Shown: piece after piece, positions 23,357 to 32,536 of the stretch
How the letters are laid out: every line of letters begins with the position of its first letter
How positions within the stretch are numbered: the stretch's first letter is position 1
Assembly (NCBI GenBank): GCA_017502085.1
Contig: JAFVVQ010000024.1
Location: 1-34,078 of the forward strand
From: Clostridia bacterium
GTDB lineage: Bacteria > Bacillota > Clostridia > Oscillospirales > Acutalibacteraceae
Length of the DNA: 34,078 nt
Reading direction: 5' to 3'
Made by a program: the position numbers and the translations under genes
The notes under the pieces: model-generated
What the model saw: only the letters and a program-made list of their open reading frames with translations
The model's database searches: none
Told to the model about the DNA's origin: nothing

Positions 23357-24088
23357 ATGTCAACATTCAGAATTGATACGGAAGTCAGGCTTGATAAGCT
23401 CATCAACGGCAAACATTACGCAAAAGCAAAAAACCTTGCTCCCTCTCTCCCCGACGGATTCACAGTTACCTATCACGCCGGTGCGCTCCACACAAAGCCG
23501 AATACTGTCGAATCAATCGAAGCGGCACTCAGTTACGGTGCAAAGGTTGTCGAATTCGACGTCACATTCCGTCCTGACGGCACTGCGGTAGTCATCCATT
23601 CGGGTGCACCCAAGCAGAATGAAGGCGTTCTGCTCGATGAGGCACTCAAAACGGTTGCAACCGACAAACAGTGCAAAATCAATCTTGATATCAAATCCAC
23701 CGTAAATCTGCCTCAGGTTGACTTGCTCATTGAAAAACACGGTCTGACCGACAGAGTTTTCTATACGGGAGTTTTCAGAGACTGGGTTGACACTGTTAAG
23801 AAAAACTCTGCAATCCCATATTTTCTCAATCATAAGATTACGGCTGAGGAATCAAAGAGCAAAGAGCTTCTTCAGAAACTGGCAGATGAAATTATTTCAC
23901 TCGGCGCGATCGGTCTTAACAGCCATTTCGGAAATGCGACTCCCCTCACAACCGAAATTATGCATAAAAACAATCTGCTTGTTTCTCTCTGGACCGCAAA
24001 CAAATCGCCTGACATGGCAAAAGTTATAGCCTGTCTGCCCGACAACATCACAACCAAAAAACCTCATCTTCTGACTCAGATGATATAA
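23357..24088 (+). CDS. Glycerophosphodiester phosphodiesterase-like protein, divergent active site
   Basis: 243 residues, with the TIM-barrel GDPD layout. GDPD splits glycerophosphodiesters to glycerol-3-phosphate and an alcohol. The family signature is recognisable but altered: HAGALHTKPNTVESIEAAL replaces the usual HRG...ENT block (Arg lost, Glu lost). VVEFDVTFRPDGTAVVIHSG keeps the Glu-x-Asp pair and the second His but has His-Ser in place of His-Asp. NLDIKS stands where NIEIK is usual. No signal peptide is seen, so it is cytosolic. It shares an operon with the OPA-like transporter. It may be active on another phosphodiester or have lost phosphodiesterase activity. The operon ends at the 24095 hairpin. 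Confidence 0.82.
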   Translation: MSTFRIDTEVRLDKLINGKHYAKAKNLAPSLPDGFTVTYHAGALHTKPNTVESIEAALSYGAKVVEFDVTFRPDGTAVVIHSGAPKQNEGVLLDEALKTVATDKQCKINLDIKSTVNLPQVDLLIEKHGLTDRVFYTGVFRDWVDTVKKNSAIPYFLNHKITAEESKSKELLQKLADEIISLGAIGLNSHFGNATPLTTEIMHKNNLLVSLWTANKSPDMAKVIACLPDNITTKKPHLLTQMI

Positions 24089-24126
24089 AAAAACGGAGCA
24101 TCGGCAAAACCGATGCTCCTTAATTT
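24088..24126. terminator. Bidirectional terminator between GDPD and CotH genes
   Basis: GGAGCATCGG (24095-24104) pairs with CCGATGCTCC (24110-24119) around CAAAA. T-rich sequence follows on the plus strand (TTAATTTTT), and seven T follow on the minus strand, so it ends both converging units. Confidence 0.92.
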
Positions 24127-24138
24127 TTATTCTGACAA

Positions 24139-25950
24139 TCAGATTACGTTTTCGAGACCGAAGGTAACTATCATCTTTTCAAACATATTGTTTATAAATG
24201 ATCCGATCTTCATTTCGATTTTTTCAAAGAAACCGATTTCAACGTCCTGCACCTGAATCGTACCGAAGTTTGCGGAAAGAAAATCAACTCTCTTTGAAGA
24301 AAAATCAAGAACACTGTCAGTTTCAGCCTTATATGCTTTTCTGATTTCGGCTTCGTCATAAGTGTCGAAAATATTCCAGCGGTATGCGTTCATAACTGCC
24401 GATTCCGTAAGAGTTGCAATATATGCGGGCATTGCGGCACCTGTGAGAACAATCGCATTTTTAAGCGTTGAATCCCAACTGCTCTTTGCCTTATCCGCAA
24501 ACTCCTGTTTCTGACAGAGAGTATTGAAGAGCGTGGGCACACGGTCGTAATCCTTCTGATCAAAAATCGTGTTTCTGTACTGTCTGCCGAAGCAAACCGT
24601 GAACTCTTCGGGATTCGTATAATCACAACCGAATCTGCCGATATCGTTATTGCCCAGAGCAATATCGTAATCCCAGACGGGACCCGCATAAAGAACGTCG
24701 TTCACGGGCTTATAAAGATAAGTGCTCGTCAGACCGCAGTCCATATTCGAAGTCCACTCGTTGAAAGCATAATACTCTGCAAATGAATCAACGTCGATAT
24801 ATTCGGAATAATGCTTGCCCGCCTCATTCTTACCGTTTTCGGTAATCACAGCATCCTCGAAATCCTGATAGTATTTGCTGATATATTCGATTTCGCCCTT
24901 TGAAGCATATTCGGGGGATTTCATAATAAAAGGCTGACCTATCTTCGTTACGAAACCGCTTGCTTCATCCTTATATCTGTTTGAAATTTCCATTTCAAGA
25001 ATATAACCGCCTGAAATTTCTTCAGGTTCGTTGGGAATCTCAATCCACTTGCTCGTACCTTCAAGCAAGCCTGCAAACGTTCCGTAGACACCGCCCGTTT
25101 TGCAATCCTCTTCGATATCGATATCGGGATTGGCTTCTTCGTTGGCATCCTCAAGGTTGTCAATATTGACCCTTGTCTTGTCGACCTCAACTCTTGATGT
25201 GAGAATATAATTTCCCATATATTCGTTGTTTATATAAACGTCACAGGGAACATACTGCGGCACGAAATCCAGACCCGCAGCCTTTGCGGCGGCATAAACG
25301 TAAGCATTTCTGATGAGCGAGAGGTCGGTATGGTTTGCGATAAGGCTCCATTTTTTGCTCTTGCCCATACCGAAAAGATTGACCTTTTCATCAAGCTTGA
25401 TGTTGTAGGGCTTCTTTTCCATCTTCCAGGTTGAATTGCCTCTGCCCTTCACTTCAACACCACCGTCATAAACGGTTACACCGAGCGCATCGGTGATTTC
25501 AATGAGGCAGTCTTCTCTGTTGCTTTTATCGGCATGAATATAATCAAGAGAGCCTGACGGAGTTTCAATATAAACGTTGGGAATTGCCGAGCCGAAAATA
25601 GCTTTGACGGTGTAGCTGTTATTGCCGAGCGTAACGGTTATTGCGGTCTTATCGCCGAAAGCATCTGCAATTGTTGTAGAAGCGGTGATTTCCTTACCGT
25701 TGACATATGCCTTTTCATCGGAATTGACTACGAATTTCGTGATAAACTTATTCATCGACACAGGAACAAAGAAATAGTATTCGCCGTCAATTTCATAAGC
25801 ATCAACAAGACGCTCTGTCGTGTCATCATTGCCGTCATCAAGGAGAATATAAGCATCAAGCTTTGCCGCTTTTTTGTCAGCATAAGCAAGAACGGCAAAT
25901 GACGATAAAACAAAAACGAGTGCGAGTAATACCGAAATTATTCTTTTCAT
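24139..25950 (-). CDS. CotH-like secreted kinase domain protein
   Basis: 603 residues. CotH is an atypical kinase known from Bacillus spore coats; similar proteins are secreted by many gut Clostridia. A signal peptide covers residues 1-24 (cut after AYA). A beta-rich N-terminal part (25-120) follows, then the CotH domain with VEVKGRGNSTWKMEKKPYNI (about 165-184), WSLIANHTDLSLIRN and the late metal-binding block GPVWDYDIALGNND near 427-440. The C-terminus ends in an amphipathic helix. It is the last gene of the NifU-GH38-phosphomutase operon, with CGGAGG 7 bases before the ATG. It might phosphorylate or bind a coat or cell-surface protein. A role in spores is not proven by sequence. Confidence 0.85.
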   Translation of the reverse strand: MKRIISVLLALVFVLSSFAVLAYADKKAAKLDAYILLDDGNDDTTERLVDAYEIDGEYYFFVPVSMNKFITKFVVNSDEKAYVNGKEITASTTIADAFGDKTAITVTLGNNSYTVKAIFGSAIPNVYIETPSGSLDYIHADKSNREDCLIEITDALGVTVYDGGVEVKGRGNSTWKMEKKPYNIKLDEKVNLFGMGKSKKWSLIANHTDLSLIRNAYVYAAAKAAGLDFVPQYVPCDVYINNEYMGNYILTSRVEVDKTRVNIDNLEDANEEANPDIDIEEDCKTGGVYGTFAGLLEGTSKWIEIPNEPEEISGGYILEMEISNRYKDEASGFVTKIGQPFIMKSPEYASKGEIEYISKYYQDFEDAVITENGKNEAGKHYSEYIDVDSFAEYYAFNEWTSNMDCGLTSTYLYKPVNDVLYAGPVWDYDIALGNNDIGRFGCDYTNPEEFTVCFGRQYRNTIFDQKDYDRVPTLFNTLCQKQEFADKAKSSWDSTLKNAIVLTGAAMPAYIATLTESAVMNAYRWNIFDTYDEAEIRKAYKAETDSVLDFSSKRVDFLSANFGTIQVQDVEIGFFEKIEMKIGSFINNMFEKMIVTFGLENVI

Positions 25951-25983
25951 CTTTATACCTCCGATATTTTAAAAACAGATTGA

Positions 25984-27615
25984 TTATAATCCCATTGTTT
26001 CCATAAGCTTTGCGGAGATTGCGGACTGTCTTGCCTTTGCAACGTCCGAATTTTCACCCTTGACGGAGAAATAAAGCTTAAGCTTGGGCTCTGTGCCCGA
26101 AGGTCTTGCGGCAGCCCACGAGCCGTCTGCAAAATCGAAGCGAAGCACGTTTTCCTTGGGCAGACCGTCAATGCCGAGAGAGTAGTCCTTGAGTGCGGAA
26201 AGGTCGTCAAACACTTTTTCGCCGTTGACTCTGAGAAGCTGCATTGATGACTGAATCTTTTCTGCACCCTCCTTGCCCTTGAGTACAATTGTTTCAAGGC
26301 AATCGAAATAATAACCGTATGCGGCATAAATATCATTCAGCGCATCAACGAGAGTCTTACCCTGATTCTTGTAATATGAAGCCATCTCTGCAATGAGCAT
26401 CGAAGCGGAAACGGCATCCTTATCTCTCGCGTGAGTGCCTGCAAGGTAGCCGTAGCTTTCTTCATAACCGAAGAGGAATGTCTTTTCGCCGCTTTCCTCC
26501 CACTTGCAGATTTTTTCACCGATATACTTGAAGCCCGTAAGAGTCTGCACGGTTTCCGCACCGTGGCTCTCTGCAATAGCCGCACCGAGACCGCTTGTTA
26601 CGATGGTTTTGACAACTGCGGCATTTTCGGGCATTGAGTCTTTTCTGAATTTAAGAACAAAATCAACAAGCAGAGCACCTGTCTGATTACCCGTAAGAAG
26701 AACGTATTCGCCGTTATGGCAAACGCCCACACCGACTCTGTCGCAGTCGGGGTCGGTACCGATAACGATATCGGCTCCCTCTTCTTCAGCCTGCTTAAGA
26801 GCAAAATTAAGTGCATCCTTTTCTTCGGGATTGGGTGAGCGCACGGTTGAGAAGTTGCCGTCGGGAAGCTCCTGAGACTTTACGATTGAAACGTTCTTGC
26901 CATCAAGAATTTTTCTGACGGGAATATTTCCGGTGCCGTGAAGAGCGGTATAGACAATCTTAAGCTCACTCTTTTCGTTATAAACACTCTGTTTTTTAAC
27001 CTCTGCAAGGAAAGCGTCGAGGGTTTCTTCACCGATTTCAATGAGCAGCCCGTTTGCCTTTGCTTCATCGGCAGCCATAAAGGGAATAGCCTTGAGATCT
27101 GTTACCGCATTGACAAATGCGATTACCTTGTCCGCATATTCGGGAACAAGCTGACAGCCTTTTGAATCATAAACCTTGTAGCCGTTGTATTCTTTGGGGT
27201 TATGACTTGCGGTAAGAACAACACCCGCCGTGCAGTTATGATATCTGACCGCAAAAGAAAGAACGGGAGTCGGCATAAGCGTGTTGAAAAGATATACTCT
27301 GATACCCGCTGCATTGAGAACAGATGCGGCATCAGCGGCAAAAGCTGCCGAGTTATTGCGCGAGTCATATGCAATTGCAACGGATTTTTCACCCGTAAAC
27401 TCTGCGTTGAGATAATCGGCAAGACCCTTGGTTGCCTTTGCAACGGTATACTTATTCATTCTGTTGGGACCTGCACCCATAATTCCGCGCAGACCGCCCG
27501 TACCGAATTCGAGTTCCTTATAGAATCTGTCTTCGAGTTCCTTTGCGTCTGTAATTGCTTCAAGCTCCGCCTTTGTTGTTTCGTCAAAGGTGAGCCAGTA
27601 TTCATAGCCTTTCAT
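25984..27615 (-). CDS. pgcA: Phosphoglucomutase/phosphomannomutase family (PgcA type)
   Basis: 543 residues, somewhat short for the alpha-D-phosphohexomutase family member PgcA, which converts glucose-6-phosphate and glucose-1-phosphate for UDP-glucose supply. Motifs are complete: FGTGGLRGIMGAGPNRMN near the start, the phosphoserine loop TASHNPKEYNGYKVY (about 141-155), metal loop GTDPDCDRVG (about 287-296), sugar loop GYEESYGYL and the phosphate loop RPSGTEPKLK near the end. AAGGAGG overlaps the GH38 stop and precedes the ATG by 10 bases, so the two are tightly linked. In this operon a phosphomannomutase role, acting downstream of mannose released by GH38, is possible. Confidence 0.93.
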   Translation of the reverse strand: MKGYEYWLTFDETTKAELEAITDAKELEDRFYKELEFGTGGLRGIMGAGPNRMNKYTVAKATKGLADYLNAEFTGEKSVAIAYDSRNNSAAFAADAASVLNAAGIRVYLFNTLMPTPVLSFAVRYHNCTAGVVLTASHNPKEYNGYKVYDSKGCQLVPEYADKVIAFVNAVTDLKAIPFMAADEAKANGLLIEIGEETLDAFLAEVKKQSVYNEKSELKIVYTALHGTGNIPVRKILDGKNVSIVKSQELPDGNFSTVRSPNPEEKDALNFALKQAEEEGADIVIGTDPDCDRVGVGVCHNGEYVLLTGNQTGALLVDFVLKFRKDSMPENAAVVKTIVTSGLGAAIAESHGAETVQTLTGFKYIGEKICKWEESGEKTFLFGYEESYGYLAGTHARDKDAVSASMLIAEMASYYKNQGKTLVDALNDIYAAYGYYFDCLETIVLKGKEGAEKIQSSMQLLRVNGEKVFDDLSALKDYSLGIDGLPKENVLRFDFADGSWAAARPSGTEPKLKLYFSVKGENSDVAKARQSAISAKLMETMGL

Positions 27616-27630
27616 AGTGATATATCCTCC

Positions 27631-30567
27631 TTATAATTCAAATCCGAGTGTAATAATTTCAAACGGTGCATACTCAATTTCGGTTGCAGCACCGATTTCA
27701 TCCTCAAGCATATTGAGGATTTTTGCTTTTTGTGGCAATACCAGAGTGCCTCTCTCACCGTTCTGCTCGCTGAGTCTGGCAACAATCATACTGCCGTTTT
27801 CCGAAAGCTTCAGCGACTGAAGCCACAGCTTATCGGAAAAACTGAAACCGCATTCAACGTCTGCTTTCACAAGCGGAACATTATATTCAAACGCGACGTT
27901 ATTTATACCTGCATCAACGAAATCGCCCTGATGCGGATAAATCATATAACAGAAATCGTGACTGCCGATATCCGAAGTGGGATCGGGACGAATTGTTGCC
28001 CGAAGAAGTGAAAGCGCCATAACGTTATTCTCTGCGGAAACACCGTATTTCCCTTGATTGATAAGAGCAACACCGCCCCCGTGCTCACTCATATCGCACC
28101 ACTTATGATGACAGACCTCAAAACGGGCTTGTTGCCACGAGGTGTTGCGGTGAGTTTCTCTTCGGATAAAGCCCGCTGAAGTATCGCAAACAAGTTCACG
28201 GGACAGAACGTTGCAATCAAACTCAACCTTTGCAAGTCTATGTTTTTCGTTCCAGTCGACGATGTTTTCAACTTCAATTCCCCTTGAGCGTCTGAAAAGA
28301 CGGATTATCCTCTGCCATCTGCTTTTAGCGGTTACCAGAGTTGCGCTGAATTCGGCACATTCGTCATCGTACTTCAACAGTTCAAGCGGTTTGTCTGTTA
28401 CGATATTCTCCTGTTTATCTTTATAATTCGGGAGAATATCCCAGGCATCATAGTTACCCGGCGTATCGTGATAAATTTTAAGTTTATTGAAATCCCCTTT
28501 GACCCACTCTCTGCCGAGTTCCTTGTCCTTGAGCGAAACAATGCTTCCGTCGGAGGCAAAAACAACGCTGTAAAACGGTGTTTCGGCATTGAGACCATTA
28601 CATTCAAACCAGCCCTCGGCTTTTTCGTTTACGATTTCACCGCAGGAAAGAGCCGGTATTGACGGGATTGCATAATATCCGTTCACTCCCCTTCTTATGA
28701 CAGAACCGTTTTTATCGGGTATGAACGTCAGGGACTTTCTGGCAAAATTCAGCGAATTGAAATATCTGTTCCCTTCGCCGATGATATCGGAAAGCTCCTT
28801 TTCCATCTGCTCATAGTCAGCCATCGCATCACGGTAAACGGGAGTAATATGGCTGCCGGGAATAATATCGTGAAACTGATTTATCATCAGCTTTTTATAG
28901 ATTTCTCTGATTTTCTCTGCGGGATACTCAACGCCCTGCTTCATTCTCAACACGGAAAGCAACTCCGCCTCACGGAGCATAAATTCAAGTTTACGGTTGA
29001 ATGACTTGAGATTCGACTTTGTGGTGAAAGTACCTCTGTGCATTTCGAGATAAAGTTCACCGTCCCATACCGAAAGCTTTTCGTTGCCGTCAAAGTTTCT
29101 GTGCAGAAATTCTTTGCCCGTCATATGCTCGGTCTCGGGCATAACGGAAAGCTTGTCAAACCGATGCATAAGTTCAACCATTTCTTCGGTTGCACCGCTT
29201 CCCCCGTCACCGTAACCAAACATCTGCAGGGTTGCACTGCCCGTATTTTTGTCCTGATATGCCTCCCAGTTATCAGCAACCTGACTCGGCATATTCCACG
29301 AAATAAAGTGAGTCGGCGGCACACAGGCATAAACTTCAGAGCCATCGATGCCCCTCCAGATGAAATTGTTGTGAGGGAATCTGTTCGTATCATTCCACGT
29401 TGACATTTTGTTGGATACAAAATAATCAACACCGCTTTTTTTCAGTATCTGCGGAAGTATCCAGCTGTTTCCGAAAACGTCAGGCAACCAACAGTTATCA
29501 ACCGTTATGCCGAATTTTTCTCTGAAAAAGCTCTGTCCATAAAGACACTGTCTTATAAGGCTTTCGCACGAAGGCACGTTGCAGTCAGGCTCAACGTACA
29601 TTGCTCCGACGGGTTCAAATCTGCCTTGTGCAATTCTTTCTTTAAGCTCTGCAAATACTTCAGGATAATATTTCTCAACCGTTTCATAGGTATACGCCTG
29701 AGTGTGTGCGTATTTGAAATCGGGATATTTATCCATCAATCGGAGCTGAATCAGCACCGTGCGAAGATTCTTCTGCACTGCGTGGATTCTCCTCCAATAA
29801 TATGCGATATCAAGGTGGGAATGGGCAACAAGCGCTACCTTACCGCTGCCCGAATAATCTTTGTTTGAGAAGACGTTTTCTTCAATAAATGCGGATGCTT
29901 TTCTGACATCCTCTGTTTTTATATCATCAAAGTCAATGAAGTTAAGTGCCTTATCGAGAGCATCAATCACAAGCTGCGAGAAATCCTCGTTGAACGCACC
30001 GCTGAGAGCCGCATCAAGAAGCATCTCAATATCATAGACAAGCGAAGTAACCGCTTCATTGACAACCGTAATATATCCGCCCTCGAAAATCTGACGGCAG
30101 CCCCTGACGGAAAGACTCTCGGGATTTCTTTCATCATCGGGCTTTGAACGGTTATAGCCCATAATTTCAAAATGCAGCTTTCTGCCGTCAACGTATTCCG
30201 AAAGATTCATCCGCTCTCTGTTGGGGTCAATACCGCCGACATACCTGCCGTTGACCTTTACAATCATTTCGGCAGCCGTCTTGAGTGCAAAGCAGAATTT
30301 CTTGCCTTCCAGGTGAGCGGGCAGTTCGTAATCCGCTTCGATAAATGCCGTACCGTCAGGAGTAAAATACATATCCCCTCTTCTGAGCGGCCTCGGTTTT
30401 TCGTCATAGAATTCAAAATTCATTTCGGAGGTCTGACGCGCTTCACGGATTCTGAAATCTTCAATTTCGTGCTTTTCGGAATATATTTCTCTTTTAAGCC
30501 AACCGAAACGGAGTTTTATCCACTCCTCCGGCCTCATACTGCGGCGTTCAACCTTTATATGAGCCAT
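27631..30567 (-). CDS. Glycoside hydrolase family 38 alpha-mannosidase
   Basis: 978 residues. GH38 enzymes are retaining, zinc-dependent alpha-mannosidases. An N-terminal beta-rich part (1-240) precedes the catalytic barrel: VALVAHSHLDIAYYW (244-258) holds the zinc ligands His251 and Asp253. EPDCNVPSCESLIRQ is the substrate loop, and WLPDVFGNSWILP (360-372) holds the nucleophile Asp363. The C-terminal beta-sandwich runs to 978 and ends with PFEIITLGFEL. There is no signal peptide, so it works in the cytosol, as do bacterial enzymes that trim imported mannosides. AAGGAGG overlaps the NifU-like stop codon. The operon partners suggest use of mannose-rich glycans; the exact linkage is not known. 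Confidence 0.93.
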   Translation of the reverse strand: MAHIKVERRSMRPEEWIKLRFGWLKREIYSEKHEIEDFRIREARQTSEMNFEFYDEKPRPLRRGDMYFTPDGTAFIEADYELPAHLEGKKFCFALKTAAEMIVKVNGRYVGGIDPNRERMNLSEYVDGRKLHFEIMGYNRSKPDDERNPESLSVRGCRQIFEGGYITVVNEAVTSLVYDIEMLLDAALSGAFNEDFSQLVIDALDKALNFIDFDDIKTEDVRKASAFIEENVFSNKDYSGSGKVALVAHSHLDIAYYWRRIHAVQKNLRTVLIQLRLMDKYPDFKYAHTQAYTYETVEKYYPEVFAELKERIAQGRFEPVGAMYVEPDCNVPSCESLIRQCLYGQSFFREKFGITVDNCWLPDVFGNSWILPQILKKSGVDYFVSNKMSTWNDTNRFPHNNFIWRGIDGSEVYACVPPTHFISWNMPSQVADNWEAYQDKNTGSATLQMFGYGDGGSGATEEMVELMHRFDKLSVMPETEHMTGKEFLHRNFDGNEKLSVWDGELYLEMHRGTFTTKSNLKSFNRKLEFMLREAELLSVLRMKQGVEYPAEKIREIYKKLMINQFHDIIPGSHITPVYRDAMADYEQMEKELSDIIGEGNRYFNSLNFARKSLTFIPDKNGSVIRRGVNGYYAIPSIPALSCGEIVNEKAEGWFECNGLNAETPFYSVVFASDGSIVSLKDKELGREWVKGDFNKLKIYHDTPGNYDAWDILPNYKDKQENIVTDKPLELLKYDDECAEFSATLVTAKSRWQRIIRLFRRSRGIEVENIVDWNEKHRLAKVEFDCNVLSRELVCDTSAGFIRRETHRNTSWQQARFEVCHHKWCDMSEHGGGVALINQGKYGVSAENNVMALSLLRATIRPDPTSDIGSHDFCYMIYPHQGDFVDAGINNVAFEYNVPLVKADVECGFSFSDKLWLQSLKLSENGSMIVARLSEQNGERGTLVLPQKAKILNMLEDEIGAATEIEYAPFEIITLGFEL

Positions 30568-30579
30568 AAAGCACCTCCT

Positions 30580-30813
30580 TTAAACATCCTGAAAATAAGG
30601 CTTCTTGCGGATACCGACAACCCTGACGTTTTTACCGAGATCCGCCTCAATTCTTTCTTCAACCCACTTGAGACAGCGGTCAAGAATAAGACATTTCGAG
30701 CATTCACCCTGAAGAAGAACGGTTACTTCACTGTCCTTTTCTTCAACAAAGGTGATTTCTCCGCCGTCGCCCTGCAGACGGGGTCTGATATATTCATTGA
30801 TATATTTTTCCAT
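30580..30813 (-). CDS. Small NifU C-terminal-like Fe-S scaffold protein
   Basis: 77 residues, one domain. The IRPRLQGDGGEITFVE block and VLLQGECSKCLILDRCLKW match the NifU C-terminal/NfuA scaffold, with the CxxC pair at Cys38 and Cys41 and an extra Cys47. Such proteins hold and pass on [4Fe-4S] clusters. The usual CSGCPSS pattern is replaced by CSKCLILDRC, so the loop is altered. It is the first gene of a four-gene unit, with only 12 bases before GH38. None of the other products is an obvious Fe-S enzyme, which makes the pairing odd. AAAAGG lies 11 bases before the ATG, a long spacing. Confidence 0.8.
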   Translation of the reverse strand: MEKYINEYIRPRLQGDGGEITFVEEKDSEVTVLLQGECSKCLILDRCLKWVEERIEADLGKNVRVVGIRKKPYFQDV

Positions 30814-30847
30814 AATCCAATCAGCCTTTTCAAATTAATCCAAAATA

Positions 30848-30876
30848 ATTATATCACTGCTCAAATTCAAGCGCAA
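30848..30876 (-). promoter_or_regulatory. Promoter of the NifU-GH38-pgcA-CotH operon
   Basis: On the minus strand TTGCGC (30871-30876), 17 bases, TATAAT (30848-30853), 35 bases before the first start codon. The -10 is perfect and the -35 imperfect. Confidence 0.7.
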
Positions 30877-30974
30877 TTGTTTTTAATAAAAAAGATTAAA
30901 ATATTTTCTGTTTTGTCTTTTATTTAGCTTTTACGTATGTTAAAATTAAAATATAACGGATTATGAGGTGAAAT

Positions 30975-32525
30975 ATGATGTATATTGTCACAAGCAATCA
31001 GATGTACCGGGCGGAATGTAACGCCGTTGAGCGTGGCATAAGCTTTCCACAGTTGATGGAAAACGCAGGCACCGCCTGTGCCGCCGCAATCAAAAAGCAT
31101 TTCTGCATCAGCAGAGATAATCCGAAGAAAATCCTCATCATCAGCGGAAAAGGCAAAAACGGCGGTGACGGTTTTGTTATAGCACGAAAAATGTGGGAAT
31201 ACGGATGCGACGTAACCCTTATGCTTGCCTGCGGAGATCCGAAGGATAAAATTTCTCAGGATATGTTTTCTCTCGCGGAAAGTACGGGCATCGATATTCT
31301 CCGATACAACAACAATCTGACTCTGCTCAAATCGTATATCGAAAACGCCGACGTTATCGTCGACGCAGTTTTCGGGACGGGTTTTTCGGGTTCACTCAAT
31401 CAGCCCCTTTCCGCTTTGGCAAAGATAGTCAATTCATCAAAGGCAAAAACCGTTGCGATTGACGTGCCCAGCGGCACAAACTGTGATTCCGCGAGTGCCG
31501 AAGGTACCGTTTTCAAAGCAGATATGACCGTTGCTATTTCGGCATATAAGCCGATACATATTCTCAAACCCTGCAATTCATACTGCGGGAAGACCGTTGT
31601 TGCCGACATCGGCATAACTGACGGTGATTTTGAAAAGCTCGACAGTGTTGTCTGTTTCACGCTCGACTCAAAAGACGTCAAGAAAATGCTCCCCAGAAGA
31701 AAATCAGTTTCAAACAAAGGAACTTACGGCAGAGCGCTTTGCGTTTGCGGCAGTATGCGTATGACAGGTGCCGCAGTGCTTGCGGTCGGCGGTGCACTCA
31801 GAACAGGTGCGGGGCTTGTGACCGCCGCGTTCCCCCAATCGGCATATGCCGCTATCGCACCGAAACTGACAGAATCACTGTTTCTGCCATTGGAATCAAA
31901 CCTTGAGGGTACTCTTTCATTCTCGGCATTTTCGGGCATTGCCGAAAACGCGGCCAATTCAACCGCAGTTCTTATCGGTTGCGGTATGGGATTCAACAAA
32001 GACACAACAAGGATAGTCCATTCGGTGGTCAGAGAAATAAAAAAACCGATGATTATTGATGCCGACGGAATAAATGCGCTGAGCACTAATATAGATATAT
32101 TGAAAGAGGCTCAGGCTCCCGTAATCCTGACTCCGCATCCGGGTGAAATGAGCAGAATCTGCGGCAAAAGCATTGCTGAAATAATCGCAGATCCCGTTTC
32201 CGTTGCCTATGAATTTGCTCACAGATACGGAGTTACCGTTGTTCTTAAGGGCGCTAATACGGTTGTCTGCGGTACGGGTGAAAATGAGATATATATCAAT
32301 GCAACCGGTAATGCAGGTCTGGCAAAGGGCGGCAGCGGCGATTTGCTTGCAGGTATGGCTGTCTCTCTTTTGGCGCAAGGTATGAATCCGTTTGATGCTG
32401 CGGTATGCTCGGTATATCTCCACGGACTTGCCGCAGATGCAGTTGCAGAAAAAACATCGATGAGAGGTATGCTCCCGACTGATGTTCTCAATGCATTGCC
32501 TGAGTTTTTTTCAAAATTTGAATAG
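30975..32525 (+). CDS. nnr: Bifunctional NAD(P)H-hydrate epimerase / ADP-dependent dehydratase (Nnr)
   Basis: 516 residues, the normal fusion length. It repairs NADHX and NADPHX: the N-terminal YjeF_N part epimerises them, and the C-terminal ribokinase-like part dehydrates the S form using ADP. Residues 1-215 show the ENAG block and GKGKNGGDGFVIAR (about 55-68), with VDAVFGTGFSG and AIDVPSGTNCD. Residues 225-516 show GSMRMTGAAVLAVGGALRTGAG, TPHPGEMSRI and NAGLAKGGSGDLLAGM, the nucleotide and catalytic Asp loop. GAGG lies 6 bases before ATG 30975; the ATG at 30978 is an equal choice. A small lipoprotein follows after 11 bases. A TTTATT-16-TAAAAT pair near 30919-30946 may be its promoter. Confidence 0.95.
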   Translation: MMYIVTSNQMYRAECNAVERGISFPQLMENAGTACAAAIKKHFCISRDNPKKILIISGKGKNGGDGFVIARKMWEYGCDVTLMLACGDPKDKISQDMFSLAESTGIDILRYNNNLTLLKSYIENADVIVDAVFGTGFSGSLNQPLSALAKIVNSSKAKTVAIDVPSGTNCDSASAEGTVFKADMTVAISAYKPIHILKPCNSYCGKTVVADIGITDGDFEKLDSVVCFTLDSKDVKKMLPRRKSVSNKGTYGRALCVCGSMRMTGAAVLAVGGALRTGAGLVTAAFPQSAYAAIAPKLTESLFLPLESNLEGTLSFSAFSGIAENAANSTAVLIGCGMGFNKDTTRIVHSVVREIKKPMIIDADGINALSTNIDILKEAQAPVILTPHPGEMSRICGKSIAEIIADPVSVAYEFAHRYGVTVVLKGANTVVCGTGENEIYINATGNAGLAKGGSGDLLAGMAVSLLAQGMNPFDAAVCSVYLHGLAADAVAEKTSMRGMLPTDVLNALPEFFSKFE

Positions 32526-32536
32526 CAGGTGATATT

